From Humidesulfovibrio mexicanus (GTDB lineage: Bacteria > Desulfobacterota > Desulfovibrionia > Desulfovibrionales > Desulfovibrionaceae), in NCBI RefSeq assembly GCF_900188225.1, contig NZ_FZOC01000001.1:620596-684595 (forward strand): DNA of 64,000 nt. The letters are read 5' to 3'. The position numbers and the translations under genes are program-made. The first letter of the stretch is position 1. The number at the start of each line of letters is the position of its first letter. Of this stretch, positions 52,500 to 60,160 are shown in pieces. The notes beneath the pieces are model-generated. The model made no database searches, was not told the origin of the DNA, and saw only the letters and a program-made list of their open reading frames with translations.

Positions 52500-53807
52500 A
52501 TGCCAAACACCGCCAATCCGCAGCCGGTCCACACGCGGCCCCCTGCCGCCCCACGGACCCGCACCCAGGAGACCAACTTGAATTTCAGAAACATGTTCCA
52601 AGGAAAGCGCAGGGTCGCCATTCTCGCCTGCGTCCTGCTGCTCGGTCTCGGCGTAGGCTGGCAGCAACTGCGCGGGTCCAAATCCGAAACCGCCTACAAG
52701 ACGACAAAGGCGGAACGCGGGGACATCTCGTCCACGGTCACCTCTTCGGGCACCATCAACCCCGTGGTTACGGTCACTGTGGGCACGCCGGTGTCCGGCA
52801 TCATCAAGGAACTCTTCGCCGACTACAACTCCCCGGTGAAAAAGGGGCAGGTCATCGCCCAAATCGATCCGGCCAGCTACCGCGCCCAGGTGGACCAGAG
52901 CCGGGGCAGCTACCTGAACGCCAAGGCCAATCTGGACAAGGCCAAGGTCACCCTGGCCGATGCCGAACGCACCTTGCGGCGCTATCAAAATCTGGTGAAG
53001 GACGGCTCGGTCTCGGTGAGCGACTACGATTCCTACGCCACGGCCGCCGCCTCGGCTCAGGCGGCTGTGACCGCCGCGCAAGGCAGCGTGGACCAGGCCA
53101 AGGGCGCCTTTGACCAGGCCAAGACCAACCTCGACTACACCACCATCACCTCGCCGGTGGACGGCATCGTCATCTCCCGCGCGGTGGAGGTGGGGCAGAC
53201 CGTCACCGCGAGCATGTCCACCCCGACGTTGTTCACCATCGCCCAGGACCTGACCAAGATGCAGATCAGCGCCACGGTGGACGAGTCGGACATCGGAAAA
53301 ATCCGCGAGGGCGGCGAAGCGAGCTTCACCGTGGACGCATACCCAGAGACCCGCTTCACCGGAGTCGTGACCCAGGTGCGCAACGCAGCCACCACGGTCT
53401 CCAACGTGGTCACCTATGCGGTGATGGTCGGCGTGGACAACCCGGAGTTGAAGCTGAAGCCCGGCATGACCGCAAACGTCACCTTCACGGCGGAATCGCG
53501 CCAGGGGGTGCTCAAGGTCGCCACCGCGGCCTTGCGCTTCCGTCCCAAGGGGCCCAATGGCAAGAGCCTGCCCACGGCCAAGCTTCCGGCAGGGCACAAA
53601 AACGTCTACGTGCTCCGCAACGGAGCGCCCCAGGCCGTGGCCGTCACCCTCGGCGTGGGCAACGACAAGGACACCGAAATCCTGAGCGGCGCGCTCAAGG
53701 AAGGAGACGAAGTGGTGTTGGAGGCCCTGAGCGCCAGCGAGGCCAAAACGGCGAGCAATCCCCTGGGCGGGGCTCGCGGGCCGGGCATGGGCCCCCCGCC
53801 GCGCTAA
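52500..53807 (+). CDS. MacA/HlyD-type periplasmic adaptor protein
   Basis: A 435-residue membrane-fusion protein. One membrane anchor lies at about 38-56, followed by split barrel-sandwich lipoyl motifs (VSGIIKELFADYNSPVKKGQVIAQID and DYTTITSPVDGIVISRAVEVGQTV). A coiled-coil hairpin (about 125-215) and a beta-barrel complete the fold; the tail is Gly/Pro-rich. The start could be TTG 52578, which has AGGAG before it, rather than ATG 52500. The usual MacB ATPase gene does not follow. Confidence 0.87.
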   Translation: MPNTANPQPVHTRPPAAPRTRTQETNLNFRNMFQGKRRVAILACVLLLGLGVGWQQLRGSKSETAYKTTKAERGDISSTVTSSGTINPVVTVTVGTPVSGIIKELFADYNSPVKKGQVIAQIDPASYRAQVDQSRGSYLNAKANLDKAKVTLADAERTLRRYQNLVKDGSVSVSDYDSYATAAASAQAAVTAAQGSVDQAKGAFDQAKTNLDYTTITSPVDGIVISRAVEVGQTVTASMSTPTLFTIAQDLTKMQISATVDESDIGKIREGGEASFTVDAYPETRFTGVVTQVRNAATTVSNVVTYAVMVGVDNPELKLKPGMTANVTFTAESRQGVLKVATAALRFRPKGPNGKSLPTAKLPAGHKNVYVLRNGAPQAVAVTLGVGNDKDTEILSGALKEGDEVVLEALSASEAKTASNPLGGARGPGMGPPPR

Positions 53808-53827
53808 GGCCCACGTTCGCGCCAACG

Positions 53828-53859
53828 ACAAAGGGGGAGCTTTTGCTCCCCCTTTTTTT
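53828..53859 (+). terminator. Rho-independent terminator of the MacA-like gene
   Basis: AAAGGGGGAGC (53830-53840) pairs with GCTCCCCCTTT (53845-53855) and is followed by TTTT. Confidence 0.88.
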
Positions 53860-53928
53860 CGCCGCTGCGCGGAGTCCTGGTGTGATGCAAAGGGGCGGAG
53901 CCCCCCGGTCCTCAGCGCGGTGATGCGG

Positions 53929-54225
53929 CTAGCATTCGCCATCCAAAAGAAAACGCAGGGCCTTACCCGCCCGCGTGACCTTGAACTCGACGATTTCATA
54001 GGTGGCCGCGCCCTGGGTGACAAAGGGATCCTGCTCCAGCACGGCAGCCAGTTCCCAGCGGCTCCCCGCCTGGGCCAGGATGATCCCGCCGCTGCGCGGC
54101 TCGCGCGGTCCGGACAGCAGAAATATCCCGGCCTGGTAGTTGGCCTCCAGGAACTTGCGGTGGGCGGGCAGCAATTCGTCGATGACCTCAATGGGCTTTA
54201 CGTAGTTCACGTGTACAAGAAACAT
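53929..54225 (-). CDS. YciI-family protein
   Basis: A 98-residue ferredoxin-like-fold protein (MFLVHVNYVKPIEVIDELLPAHRKFLE), with the family's conserved His in AHRKFL and Asp in EQDPFV. YciI proteins are thought to be small hydrolases or lactone-type enzymes, but the substrate is unknown. AGGAG precedes ATG 54225. It follows nagZ at 127 bases and may be in the same minus-strand unit. Confidence 0.85.
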   Translation of the reverse strand: MFLVHVNYVKPIEVIDELLPAHRKFLEANYQAGIFLLSGPREPRSGGIILAQAGSRWELAAVLEQDPFVTQGAATYEIVEFKVTRAGKALRFLLDGEC

Positions 54226-54351
54226 CTGCTCTCCTGGGTTGGAAGGGGTGGCGTTCTCGACCTTGTACGGCGGAACCCGGCCAGGACTCAAGGTGTTTTC
54301 GGGAAGAAATCCCGGAAATCGCGGGAAAGAGGCCCTCGGACGGGCAACGGG

Positions 54352-55530
54352 TCATTCCCCGGCTGCTGTTGCAGGAACCGAAAGCCGCGCGGTCTTGAGG
54401 GCCAGCACGCGCCCGGCCGATTGCCGGATGCGCTCCGCACTGACAGCCCCCTCGGCCACGAGTTCCATGAGCGTGTCCAGCGCCCTGCGGGCGATGTCCG
54501 GGTCGTGCTCCAGGTTGTTGCCAATGAGCAGCACGTCGGCTCCGGCGTTCACCGCAAGGCCCAGCGCCTCCTTGAAGCCGTATTGTCCGGCCACGGCGCG
54601 CATCTGCAGATCGTCGGTCACCACCACGCCGGGGAAGCCCAACCGTTCGCGCAGCAATCCCGTGACGACCGCCTTGGACAGGGTGGCCGGGCGCCGGGCG
54701 TCGAGCTTGGCGTTGAACACGTGCGCGGTCATGACCATGTCCGCCCGCCCATCGCGGATGAGCGCGGCGAAGGGGGTCAGTTCGGACTCGGTCCAAGTGG
54801 CCGTGATGTCGGTGAAGCCGAGGTGGCTGTCGGCCGTCGAAGACCCGTGGCCGGGAAAGTGCTTGGCCGCGGTGAGCACGCCCTGAGCGTGCAGGCCTGC
54901 GGCGAAGGCTCCGGCGCACACCGACACGCGGCCGGGGTCCGGGGAAAAGCTGCGGCCGATGCCGCCAATGACCGGGTTGGCGGGATTCACGTCCACATCG
55001 CACACCGGGGCGAAATCCAGGTTCAAGCCCGCACCTCGCAGCATCCTGCCCGTCGCCGTCCCGGCCTCGAAGGCCGCACGGCCCAGGGCGTCGTGCTCCG
55101 GGCAGAGCTCGGCGGCAGCGGGAGAGTCCGGGAACCCGTTCGCGGCCTTCAGGCGCTGCACACGGCCGCCCTCCTGGTCCACGGCGATGAACAACGGCGG
55201 CATTGCCGCGTCGTGCGCGGCCTTGGCCAGGGCGGCCGTAAGCCTCGCCACCTGCCCGGGGTCGACGATGTTGCGGCCGGGCGCGCCGCCCAGCGCCGCA
55301 TCGCGGTCGAAGAGGATGACCCCGCCCAGGTTCAGCTCCGCCACCTGCCGCAAAATGGGCAGAGGAGCGCCGGAGGCGTCCCTGGGCTCGGCCCCGCGAA
55401 AGCCCACCAGCAGCATCTGCCCGGCCTGCCGCCGCAGTTCCGCGGAAGGAGGCTCAGGCCGCGTCAGGGCGCAGCCCTGGGCCAGGGCGACCAGCAGCAG
55501 GACTGCGGCCAGGCGGACATGGCGGCGCAT
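54352..55530 (-). CDS. nagZ: Glycoside hydrolase family 3 beta-N-acetylhexosaminidase, lipoprotein
   Basis: A 392-residue GH3 enzyme releasing N-acetylglucosamine in peptidoglycan recycling. The lipobox is LAQGC (Cys at about residue 20), so it is exported and lipidated, unlike cytoplasmic E. coli NagZ. The catalytic signature KHFPGHGSSTADSHLG lies at about residue 222, and the nucleophile Asp is in VVTDDLQM. The start ATG 55530 lies 3 bases after the small Lrp-domain gene. Confidence 0.9.
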   Translation of the reverse strand: MRRHVRLAAVLLLVALAQGCALTRPEPPSAELRRQAGQMLLVGFRGAEPRDASGAPLPILRQVAELNLGGVILFDRDAALGGAPGRNIVDPGQVARLTAALAKAAHDAAMPPLFIAVDQEGGRVQRLKAANGFPDSPAAAELCPEHDALGRAAFEAGTATGRMLRGAGLNLDFAPVCDVDVNPANPVIGGIGRSFSPDPGRVSVCAGAFAAGLHAQGVLTAAKHFPGHGSSTADSHLGFTDITATWTESELTPFAALIRDGRADMVMTAHVFNAKLDARRPATLSKAVVTGLLRERLGFPGVVVTDDLQMRAVAGQYGFKEALGLAVNAGADVLLIGNNLEHDPDIARRALDTLMELVAEGAVSAERIRQSAGRVLALKTARLSVPATAAGE

Positions 55531-55533
55531 GGG

Positions 55534-55818
55534 CTAGATCCGCTCGCCGCCGAGCGAGAAGGTGCTCTCGATGTCGTAGCTGGAGATGACGCGGTAGGAA
55601 ATGAGCGTCTCCGTGCCGGTGATGCCCTGGATGAGCAGCATCTTCTCCGTGACGATGGCGGCCAGATCGTCGTTGTCCTTGGCGCGGATGATGGCGACCA
55701 AGTCATAGCGGCCGCCCACGGAATGCACTTCGCTGATGCCCTCGATGGCCACCAGCTTCTGGGCCACCACGTTGATGGCCGTGGGCTGGACGTGCATGAG
55801 CACGATTGCGTTGGTCAT
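55534..55818 (-). CDS. Stand-alone Lrp/AsnC ligand-binding (RAM) domain protein
   Basis: A 94-residue effector domain without any helix-turn-helix (MHVQPTAINVVAQKLVAIEGISEVHSVGGRYDLVAIIRAKD, then SYRVISSYDIESTF). Such SraA-type proteins bind amino acids and assemble into decamers. GGAGGATC precedes ATG 55818. It has its own promoter (55838-55866) and is 3 bases ahead of nagZ. Confidence 0.88.
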   Translation of the reverse strand: MTNAIVLMHVQPTAINVVAQKLVAIEGISEVHSVGGRYDLVAIIRAKDNDDLAAIVTEKMLLIQGITGTETLISYRVISSYDIESTFSLGGERI

Positions 55819-55837
55819 GGCGATCCTCCGTTGCGGC

Positions 55838-55866
55838 ACACTACCGCTTTGCCTCGGCTTGGTCAA
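55838..55866 (-). promoter_or_regulatory. Promoter of the RAM-domain/nagZ unit
   Basis: Minus strand TTGACC (55861-55866), 17 bases, TAGTGT (55838-55843). Confidence 0.5.
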
Positions 55867-55889
55867 AGGGGATGCGGTTTGGCGGGCGC

Positions 55890-55924
55890 AAAAAAGGGGG
55901 AACGGCCGCTGCCGTCCCCCCTTT
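55890..55924 (-). terminator. Rho-independent terminator after ppiD
   Basis: On the minus strand AAAGGGGGGACGGC pairs with GCCGTTCCCCCTTT and a run of T follows (55890-55895). It separates the aroA-like/acn/ppiD unit from the RAM/nagZ unit. Confidence 0.85.
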
Positions 55925-55944
55925 GCGTGTCCTGGTTGCACGGG

Positions 55945-57852
55945 CTAGTTCAGCAGATCCTGGCGGACGATCTCCACCTTGACGGTGGCGCGCAGGTTCT
56001 TGAGCAGGGCCTCGAACAGCTCCTGCCGGAAGGCCGCCGCGCCCTGGCTCATCCACAAACGTTTTTCCTTGTCCCACTCGCCCTCCGGGGCGGGGATGCG
56101 CTCGCCCACGCGGGCAAGAACGACAGCATCGGGCAGTTCATAGGGCTGCTTGAGCCACACCCCGGCAGCTCCGGAAAAGATGTCCTGGACGAACTGCGGG
56201 TTTCCTCCGGCCAGGGCGATTGCTCCCTGGCGGTCCAGCGGGGAGCTGGTCCTGATCTCGGCCTTGTGCTGGGCCATTGCGGCGGCGGCATCGGCTCCGG
56301 AAAGCTGGGCGAGCACGGCCTTGGCCTTTTCCAGGGCCAACTTGCGGGTCTCCTCGCGCCTCACTTCGGCCAGCACCTTGTCCTTCACGGACTCAAAGGG
56401 CAGCACGGCCTCCGGCTTGCCTTCGATCCTTTCGGCCAGCAGATACCCGCGCGCGGGCTCCATGGACAGCGGGGTCTTGGCGCCCTCGCCGTCGGCCAGG
56501 GCGAACAGGGTCTCCGCGGCCTCCTTCTTGAGGCCGAACTGGCTCTGCACGGACGCCATGTCGAGCATGTCGCTCTTCTGGGTGGCCAAGCCAAGCTTCT
56601 GGGCAATCTTGCCCAGTTTGACCCCGGCGGCGATCTCGTCCATGCTCTGGTCCAGAATTTCATTGATCTTCTCGCTGGCGCGTTCCTCGGCCATGCGCTT
56701 GCGCAGTTCCGGGGCGGCTTCCTCAAGGGCCACCTTGCCCGCCGGGCGCGCGGCCTCAAGCTTGATGAGGTGCCAGCCGAACTGGGTGCGGACGGGTTCG
56801 CTCACCTGTCCAGGCTTGAGCGCCTTGGCCGCGTCCTCGAAAGGCTTGACCATCGCCCCCTCGGCGAACCAGGGCAGCTCGCCGCCCTTGCTTGCGCTGC
56901 CGGGGTCCTGGGAGAACTTCTTGGCCAAGGCTTCGAAGCTGGCGCCCTTCTTGAGCTGCTCCTGAATCCCCTTGACCGTGGCGAGCACCGTGTCCGCGAC
57001 GTTCTGGGGGGCGTTTTCGGGCACCTGCAGCAGAATGTGCCGGGCGCGCAGCTGCGCGGGATGCTTGAAGGCGTCGGCGTTGGCCTCGTACTGCTTGCGC
57101 ACGTCCTCGTCGCTCACCTTCTGGGCGGCGGCCAGGTCGGCGATGCTGATGGGGAGATACTCCAGACGGATGCGCGCGGGCTCCTTGTAGCGATCCTTGG
57201 AGGCCTCGTACTGGGCCTTGAGCTGCTCCTCGCCGGGGTTCACCTCACCGGCCAGGGCCGCAAGCGGAAACGCCAGGGTGTCCACGCGCACGGTCTCGCG
57301 CGCCCACTGGAACAGACCTTTGGCCTCGGGCTCGGAGACCCAGGCGGCCACGGCCGAAAAGCCCTGCAGCTTCTGAATGATCTGGCTGGTCTTGAGCTCG
57401 TCCTCAAAGACCTTGGGCGTGGTGCGGTTCTGGGCCAGGGAATTCTTGTAGATGGCGGGATCGAAAGCCCCGTTGGCCCCGTGGAACGCCGGGATGCTGC
57501 TGATGACCGCGCGCAGTTCCGGCGCGGACACGGTGACGCCCATGTCGCGGGCGGCGGCCAGCAGCAGCCTGGTGTTCACCAGTTCGGCCAGGATGGCCTG
57601 CTTGAACTGGGGCGTATTGAGCTCCTCGGCGCTGGCGCCGGGATTCTGCCGGCGCATGGACGTGACCGCGTCCTCGTAGGCCTTCTGGAACTCGCGGGCG
57701 CTGATGGCGTCCTTGCCCACATAGGCGACCACGGGCTCCTTCTTGTCAGAGAAGTTGCCCATGCCGAAGTAGAACACGAACACGACGATGATGATGCCGA
57801 AGGCGATCTTGATGCCCCAGCTCTGGGCGTTCTGGCGTAACCTTTCGAGCAT
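55945..57852 (-). CDS. ppiD: SurA N-domain/PpiD-like peptidyl-prolyl isomerase, membrane anchored
   Basis: A 635-residue folding factor. A single N-terminal membrane anchor (about 14-35) leads to a SurA-type chaperone domain (about 40-200). A parvulin domain follows (ARHILLQVPENAP, then GGELPWFAEGAMVKPFEDAA). The C-terminal region has a further SurA-like segment. GGAG precedes ATG 57852. It lies 44 bases after the aconitase gene. Confidence 0.9.
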   Translation of the reverse strand: MLERLRQNAQSWGIKIAFGIIIVVFVFYFGMGNFSDKKEPVVAYVGKDAISAREFQKAYEDAVTSMRRQNPGASAEELNTPQFKQAILAELVNTRLLLAAARDMGVTVSAPELRAVISSIPAFHGANGAFDPAIYKNSLAQNRTTPKVFEDELKTSQIIQKLQGFSAVAAWVSEPEAKGLFQWARETVRVDTLAFPLAALAGEVNPGEEQLKAQYEASKDRYKEPARIRLEYLPISIADLAAAQKVSDEDVRKQYEANADAFKHPAQLRARHILLQVPENAPQNVADTVLATVKGIQEQLKKGASFEALAKKFSQDPGSASKGGELPWFAEGAMVKPFEDAAKALKPGQVSEPVRTQFGWHLIKLEAARPAGKVALEEAAPELRKRMAEERASEKINEILDQSMDEIAAGVKLGKIAQKLGLATQKSDMLDMASVQSQFGLKKEAAETLFALADGEGAKTPLSMEPARGYLLAERIEGKPEAVLPFESVKDKVLAEVRREETRKLALEKAKAVLAQLSGADAAAAMAQHKAEIRTSSPLDRQGAIALAGGNPQFVQDIFSGAAGVWLKQPYELPDAVVLARVGERIPAPEGEWDKEKRLWMSQGAAAFRQELFEALLKNLRATVKVEIVRQDLLN

Positions 57853-57896
57853 GGTGTCTCCGGTGCTTGGCGGTCGGTTGGCGGCTGGCTGGCGCG

Positions 57897-59819
57897 CTAG
57901 GACAGGCGGACGGTGTTAAGCAGTCCGCCCGATTGGATAATCTCCAGTTCCTTGGTCGTCAAATCATTTGTTACGGCCACTTTTGCCCCGCCCTCCACGG
58001 CGATGTCCACGGCCTTGCCGGGCCGGATGTCTGCCACGGGGATGGTGAGCGAAGCGCCCTGGGCCAGGGTGTCGTAGTCGTCCTTGTTGACGAGCAGCAG
58101 CGGCAGAATGCCGAAATTGACCAGGTTTGCGCGATGGATGCGCGCCAGGCTCTTGACGATGACGGCCTTGACGCCCAGGTGGCGCGGGGCCAGCGCGGCG
58201 TGCTCGCGGCTGGAGCCCTGGCCGTAGTTCTCGCCGCCCAGAATGAAGCCGCCGCCCAAGGCCTCGATGCGGGAGACGAAGTCGGGATCGACCTTCTCGA
58301 ACACGTGGCGGCTGATGGCCGGGATATTGGACCGCAGCGCCATGATGGCCGCGCCCGCGGGCATGATGTGGTCGGTGGTGATGTTGTCGCCCACCTTGAG
58401 GGCGATCTTGCCTTCCAGGCTGGCGGGCAGGGCGGAGAAGCGCTCCAGGGCCACGATGTTGGGGCCGCGCAGGATCTCAACGTCGCGGCCTTCCTCGGGC
58501 GGGAACACGAAGAGCTGGCGGATGCCCGGTACGCGCCGGGGCAGTTCGGCCTTGACCGGGGCCGAACCCCAGGTGGCGGGATCGGTGAACTTTCCGGCCA
58601 GCGCGGCGTTGGCGGCGGTCTGCGGGCTCACCAGGTACACCTGGGCGTCCTGGGTGCCGCTGCGGCCCTCGAAGTTGCGGTTGAAGGTGCGCGCGCACAC
58701 GCCCTTGGAGACCGGCGAACCGCCGATGCCGATGCAGGGGCCGCAGGCGCACTCAAGAATGCGGGCGCCAGCGTCGAGCAGCACGTCCAGCAGACCCTCG
58801 GCGGTGAGCAGCTTCAACACCTGCTTGGAGCCCGGCGCAATGAGCAGGTCGCAGGCCGGGTCGATGCGCTTGCCGCGCAAAATCTCGGCCGTGGCCTTGA
58901 GGTCGGTGTAGGAGGAGTTGGTGCAGGAGCCGATCGCCGCCTGGTCCACGCGCATTCCGTCCAGATCCTTGATGCGCACCATGCGGTCGGGCATGTGCGG
59001 GGCCGCGGCCAGCGGGGCAAGGGCGGAGAGGTCGATCTCGACCTCCTCGTCGTAGGTGGCCCTGGGGTCGGCGCAAAGGGCCACGAAATCCTCGGGGCGG
59101 CCCATGCGCGCCAGGAACTTCTTGGTCTGGGCGTCGCTGGGGAAGATGCTGGTGGTTGCGCCCAGCTCCGCGCCCATGTTGGTGATGGTGGCGCGCTCCG
59201 GGACGGTCAAGGTGGCCACGCCGGGACCGGAGAACTCCATCACCTTGCCCACGCCGCCCTTGACGGACAGCAGCCCCAGCAGATGCAGGATCACGTCCTT
59301 GGCGCTGGCCCAGCCGACAAGCTGGCCCACAAGCCGGACCCGCACCACCTTGGGCATGGGCAGCATGTACGGCTCGCCAGCCATGGCGAGCGCCACGGAA
59401 AGCCCGCCCGCGCCCATGGCCAGGCTGCCCACGCCGCCCGCCGTGGGCGTGTGGGAATCGGAGCCGATGAGGGTCTTGCCCGGCTTGGCGAAATTCTCCA
59501 GGTGCAGCTGGTGGCAAATGCCCGTGCCCGGGGGCGAAAACACGATGCCGTATTTGGCGGCGATGGTGCGCAGGTAGCGGTGGTCGTCCGGGTTGCGGAA
59601 GCCGGTCTGCAGCGTGTTGTGGTCCACGTAGCTCACGGAAAGCTCGGTGCGCACGCGGGGAATGCCGATGGCCTCGAACTGCAGGTAGGCCATTGTGCCC
59701 GTGGCGTCCTGCGTCAGGGTCTGGTCGATGCGCAGGCCGATCTCGGCTCCCGGCGTCATCTTGCCGGAAACGAGGTGCTGGGCGATGATCTTCTGGACGA
59801 GGTTGCGCGCTTTGGCCAT
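57897..59819 (-). CDS. Aconitate hydratase, Aquifex type
   Basis: A 640-residue aconitase interconverting citrate and isocitrate. The [4Fe-4S] cysteines are in GSCTNSS and the ACGPC pair; the substrate-site motifs GSDSHTPTAGG and GGENYGQGSSREHAAL are present. Its length is shorter than AcnA/AcnB (about 890), matching the compact Aquifex/mitochondrial-related group. A swivelling C-domain (about 470-640) is retained. Confidence 0.94.
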   Translation of the reverse strand: MAKARNLVQKIIAQHLVSGKMTPGAEIGLRIDQTLTQDATGTMAYLQFEAIGIPRVRTELSVSYVDHNTLQTGFRNPDDHRYLRTIAAKYGIVFSPPGTGICHQLHLENFAKPGKTLIGSDSHTPTAGGVGSLAMGAGGLSVALAMAGEPYMLPMPKVVRVRLVGQLVGWASAKDVILHLLGLLSVKGGVGKVMEFSGPGVATLTVPERATITNMGAELGATTSIFPSDAQTKKFLARMGRPEDFVALCADPRATYDEEVEIDLSALAPLAAAPHMPDRMVRIKDLDGMRVDQAAIGSCTNSSYTDLKATAEILRGKRIDPACDLLIAPGSKQVLKLLTAEGLLDVLLDAGARILECACGPCIGIGGSPVSKGVCARTFNRNFEGRSGTQDAQVYLVSPQTAANAALAGKFTDPATWGSAPVKAELPRRVPGIRQLFVFPPEEGRDVEILRGPNIVALERFSALPASLEGKIALKVGDNITTDHIMPAGAAIMALRSNIPAISRHVFEKVDPDFVSRIEALGGGFILGGENYGQGSSREHAALAPRHLGVKAVIVKSLARIHRANLVNFGILPLLLVNKDDYDTLAQGASLTIPVADIRPGKAVDIAVEGGAKVAVTNDLTTKELEIIQSGGLLNTVRLS

Positions 59820-59863
59820 GTTTCGCTGTGCTCCTTGTGCTTCCTGGAATGTCAGGGACGCCG

Positions 59864-60160
59864 CTAAAAAGCGAGCCCGCCTGCGCGGGTCACGTCGTCC
59901 TCGCTGATGCCGAGACGGATGCGGTTGATCTTCTTGCGCCGGAACTCCATCTCCACCTCAAGGCGCAGCTTGTCCTGCTGCAGGCGGAAGATTTCAGCCG
60001 CGTGAAAAACCCCCTTGGCGGGGTCCTCCGCGGCCAAAAGTTCGCGGCACTTGGCCACGCAGGCGTCACGCTCCACGGCAAAGGCCGCCATCTCCGCCTC
60101 GCAGCGGGAGATGGCCTCAGCCGGAGATTCTGACTCTGCGGTTTTTGGGCTTTGCGTCAT
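59864..60160 (-). CDS. Small coiled-coil protein of unknown function
   Basis: A 98-residue charged, helical protein (ISRCEAEMAAFAVERDACVAKCRELLAAED, then IFRLQQDKLRLEVEMEFRRKKINRIRLG). No signal peptide. ATG 60160 lies inside the end of the aroA-like gene (44-base overlap), and the stop is 44 bases ahead of the aconitase gene, so it belongs to that unit. I do not recognise it. Confidence 0.72.
   Translation of the reverse strand: MTQSPKTAESESPAEAISRCEAEMAAFAVERDACVAKCRELLAAEDPAKGVFHAAEIFRLQQDKLRLEVEMEFRRKKINRIRLGISEDDVTRAGGLAF

Noticed and set aside
50890-52581. Large plus-strand frames opposite chrA
   Set aside because: Low-complexity Pro/Arg/Ala composition; chrA on the minus strand has duplicated family motifs.
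53920-57840. A 1306-residue plus-strand open frame opposite nagZ and ppiD
   Set aside because: Antisense shadow; no start signal and no domain.
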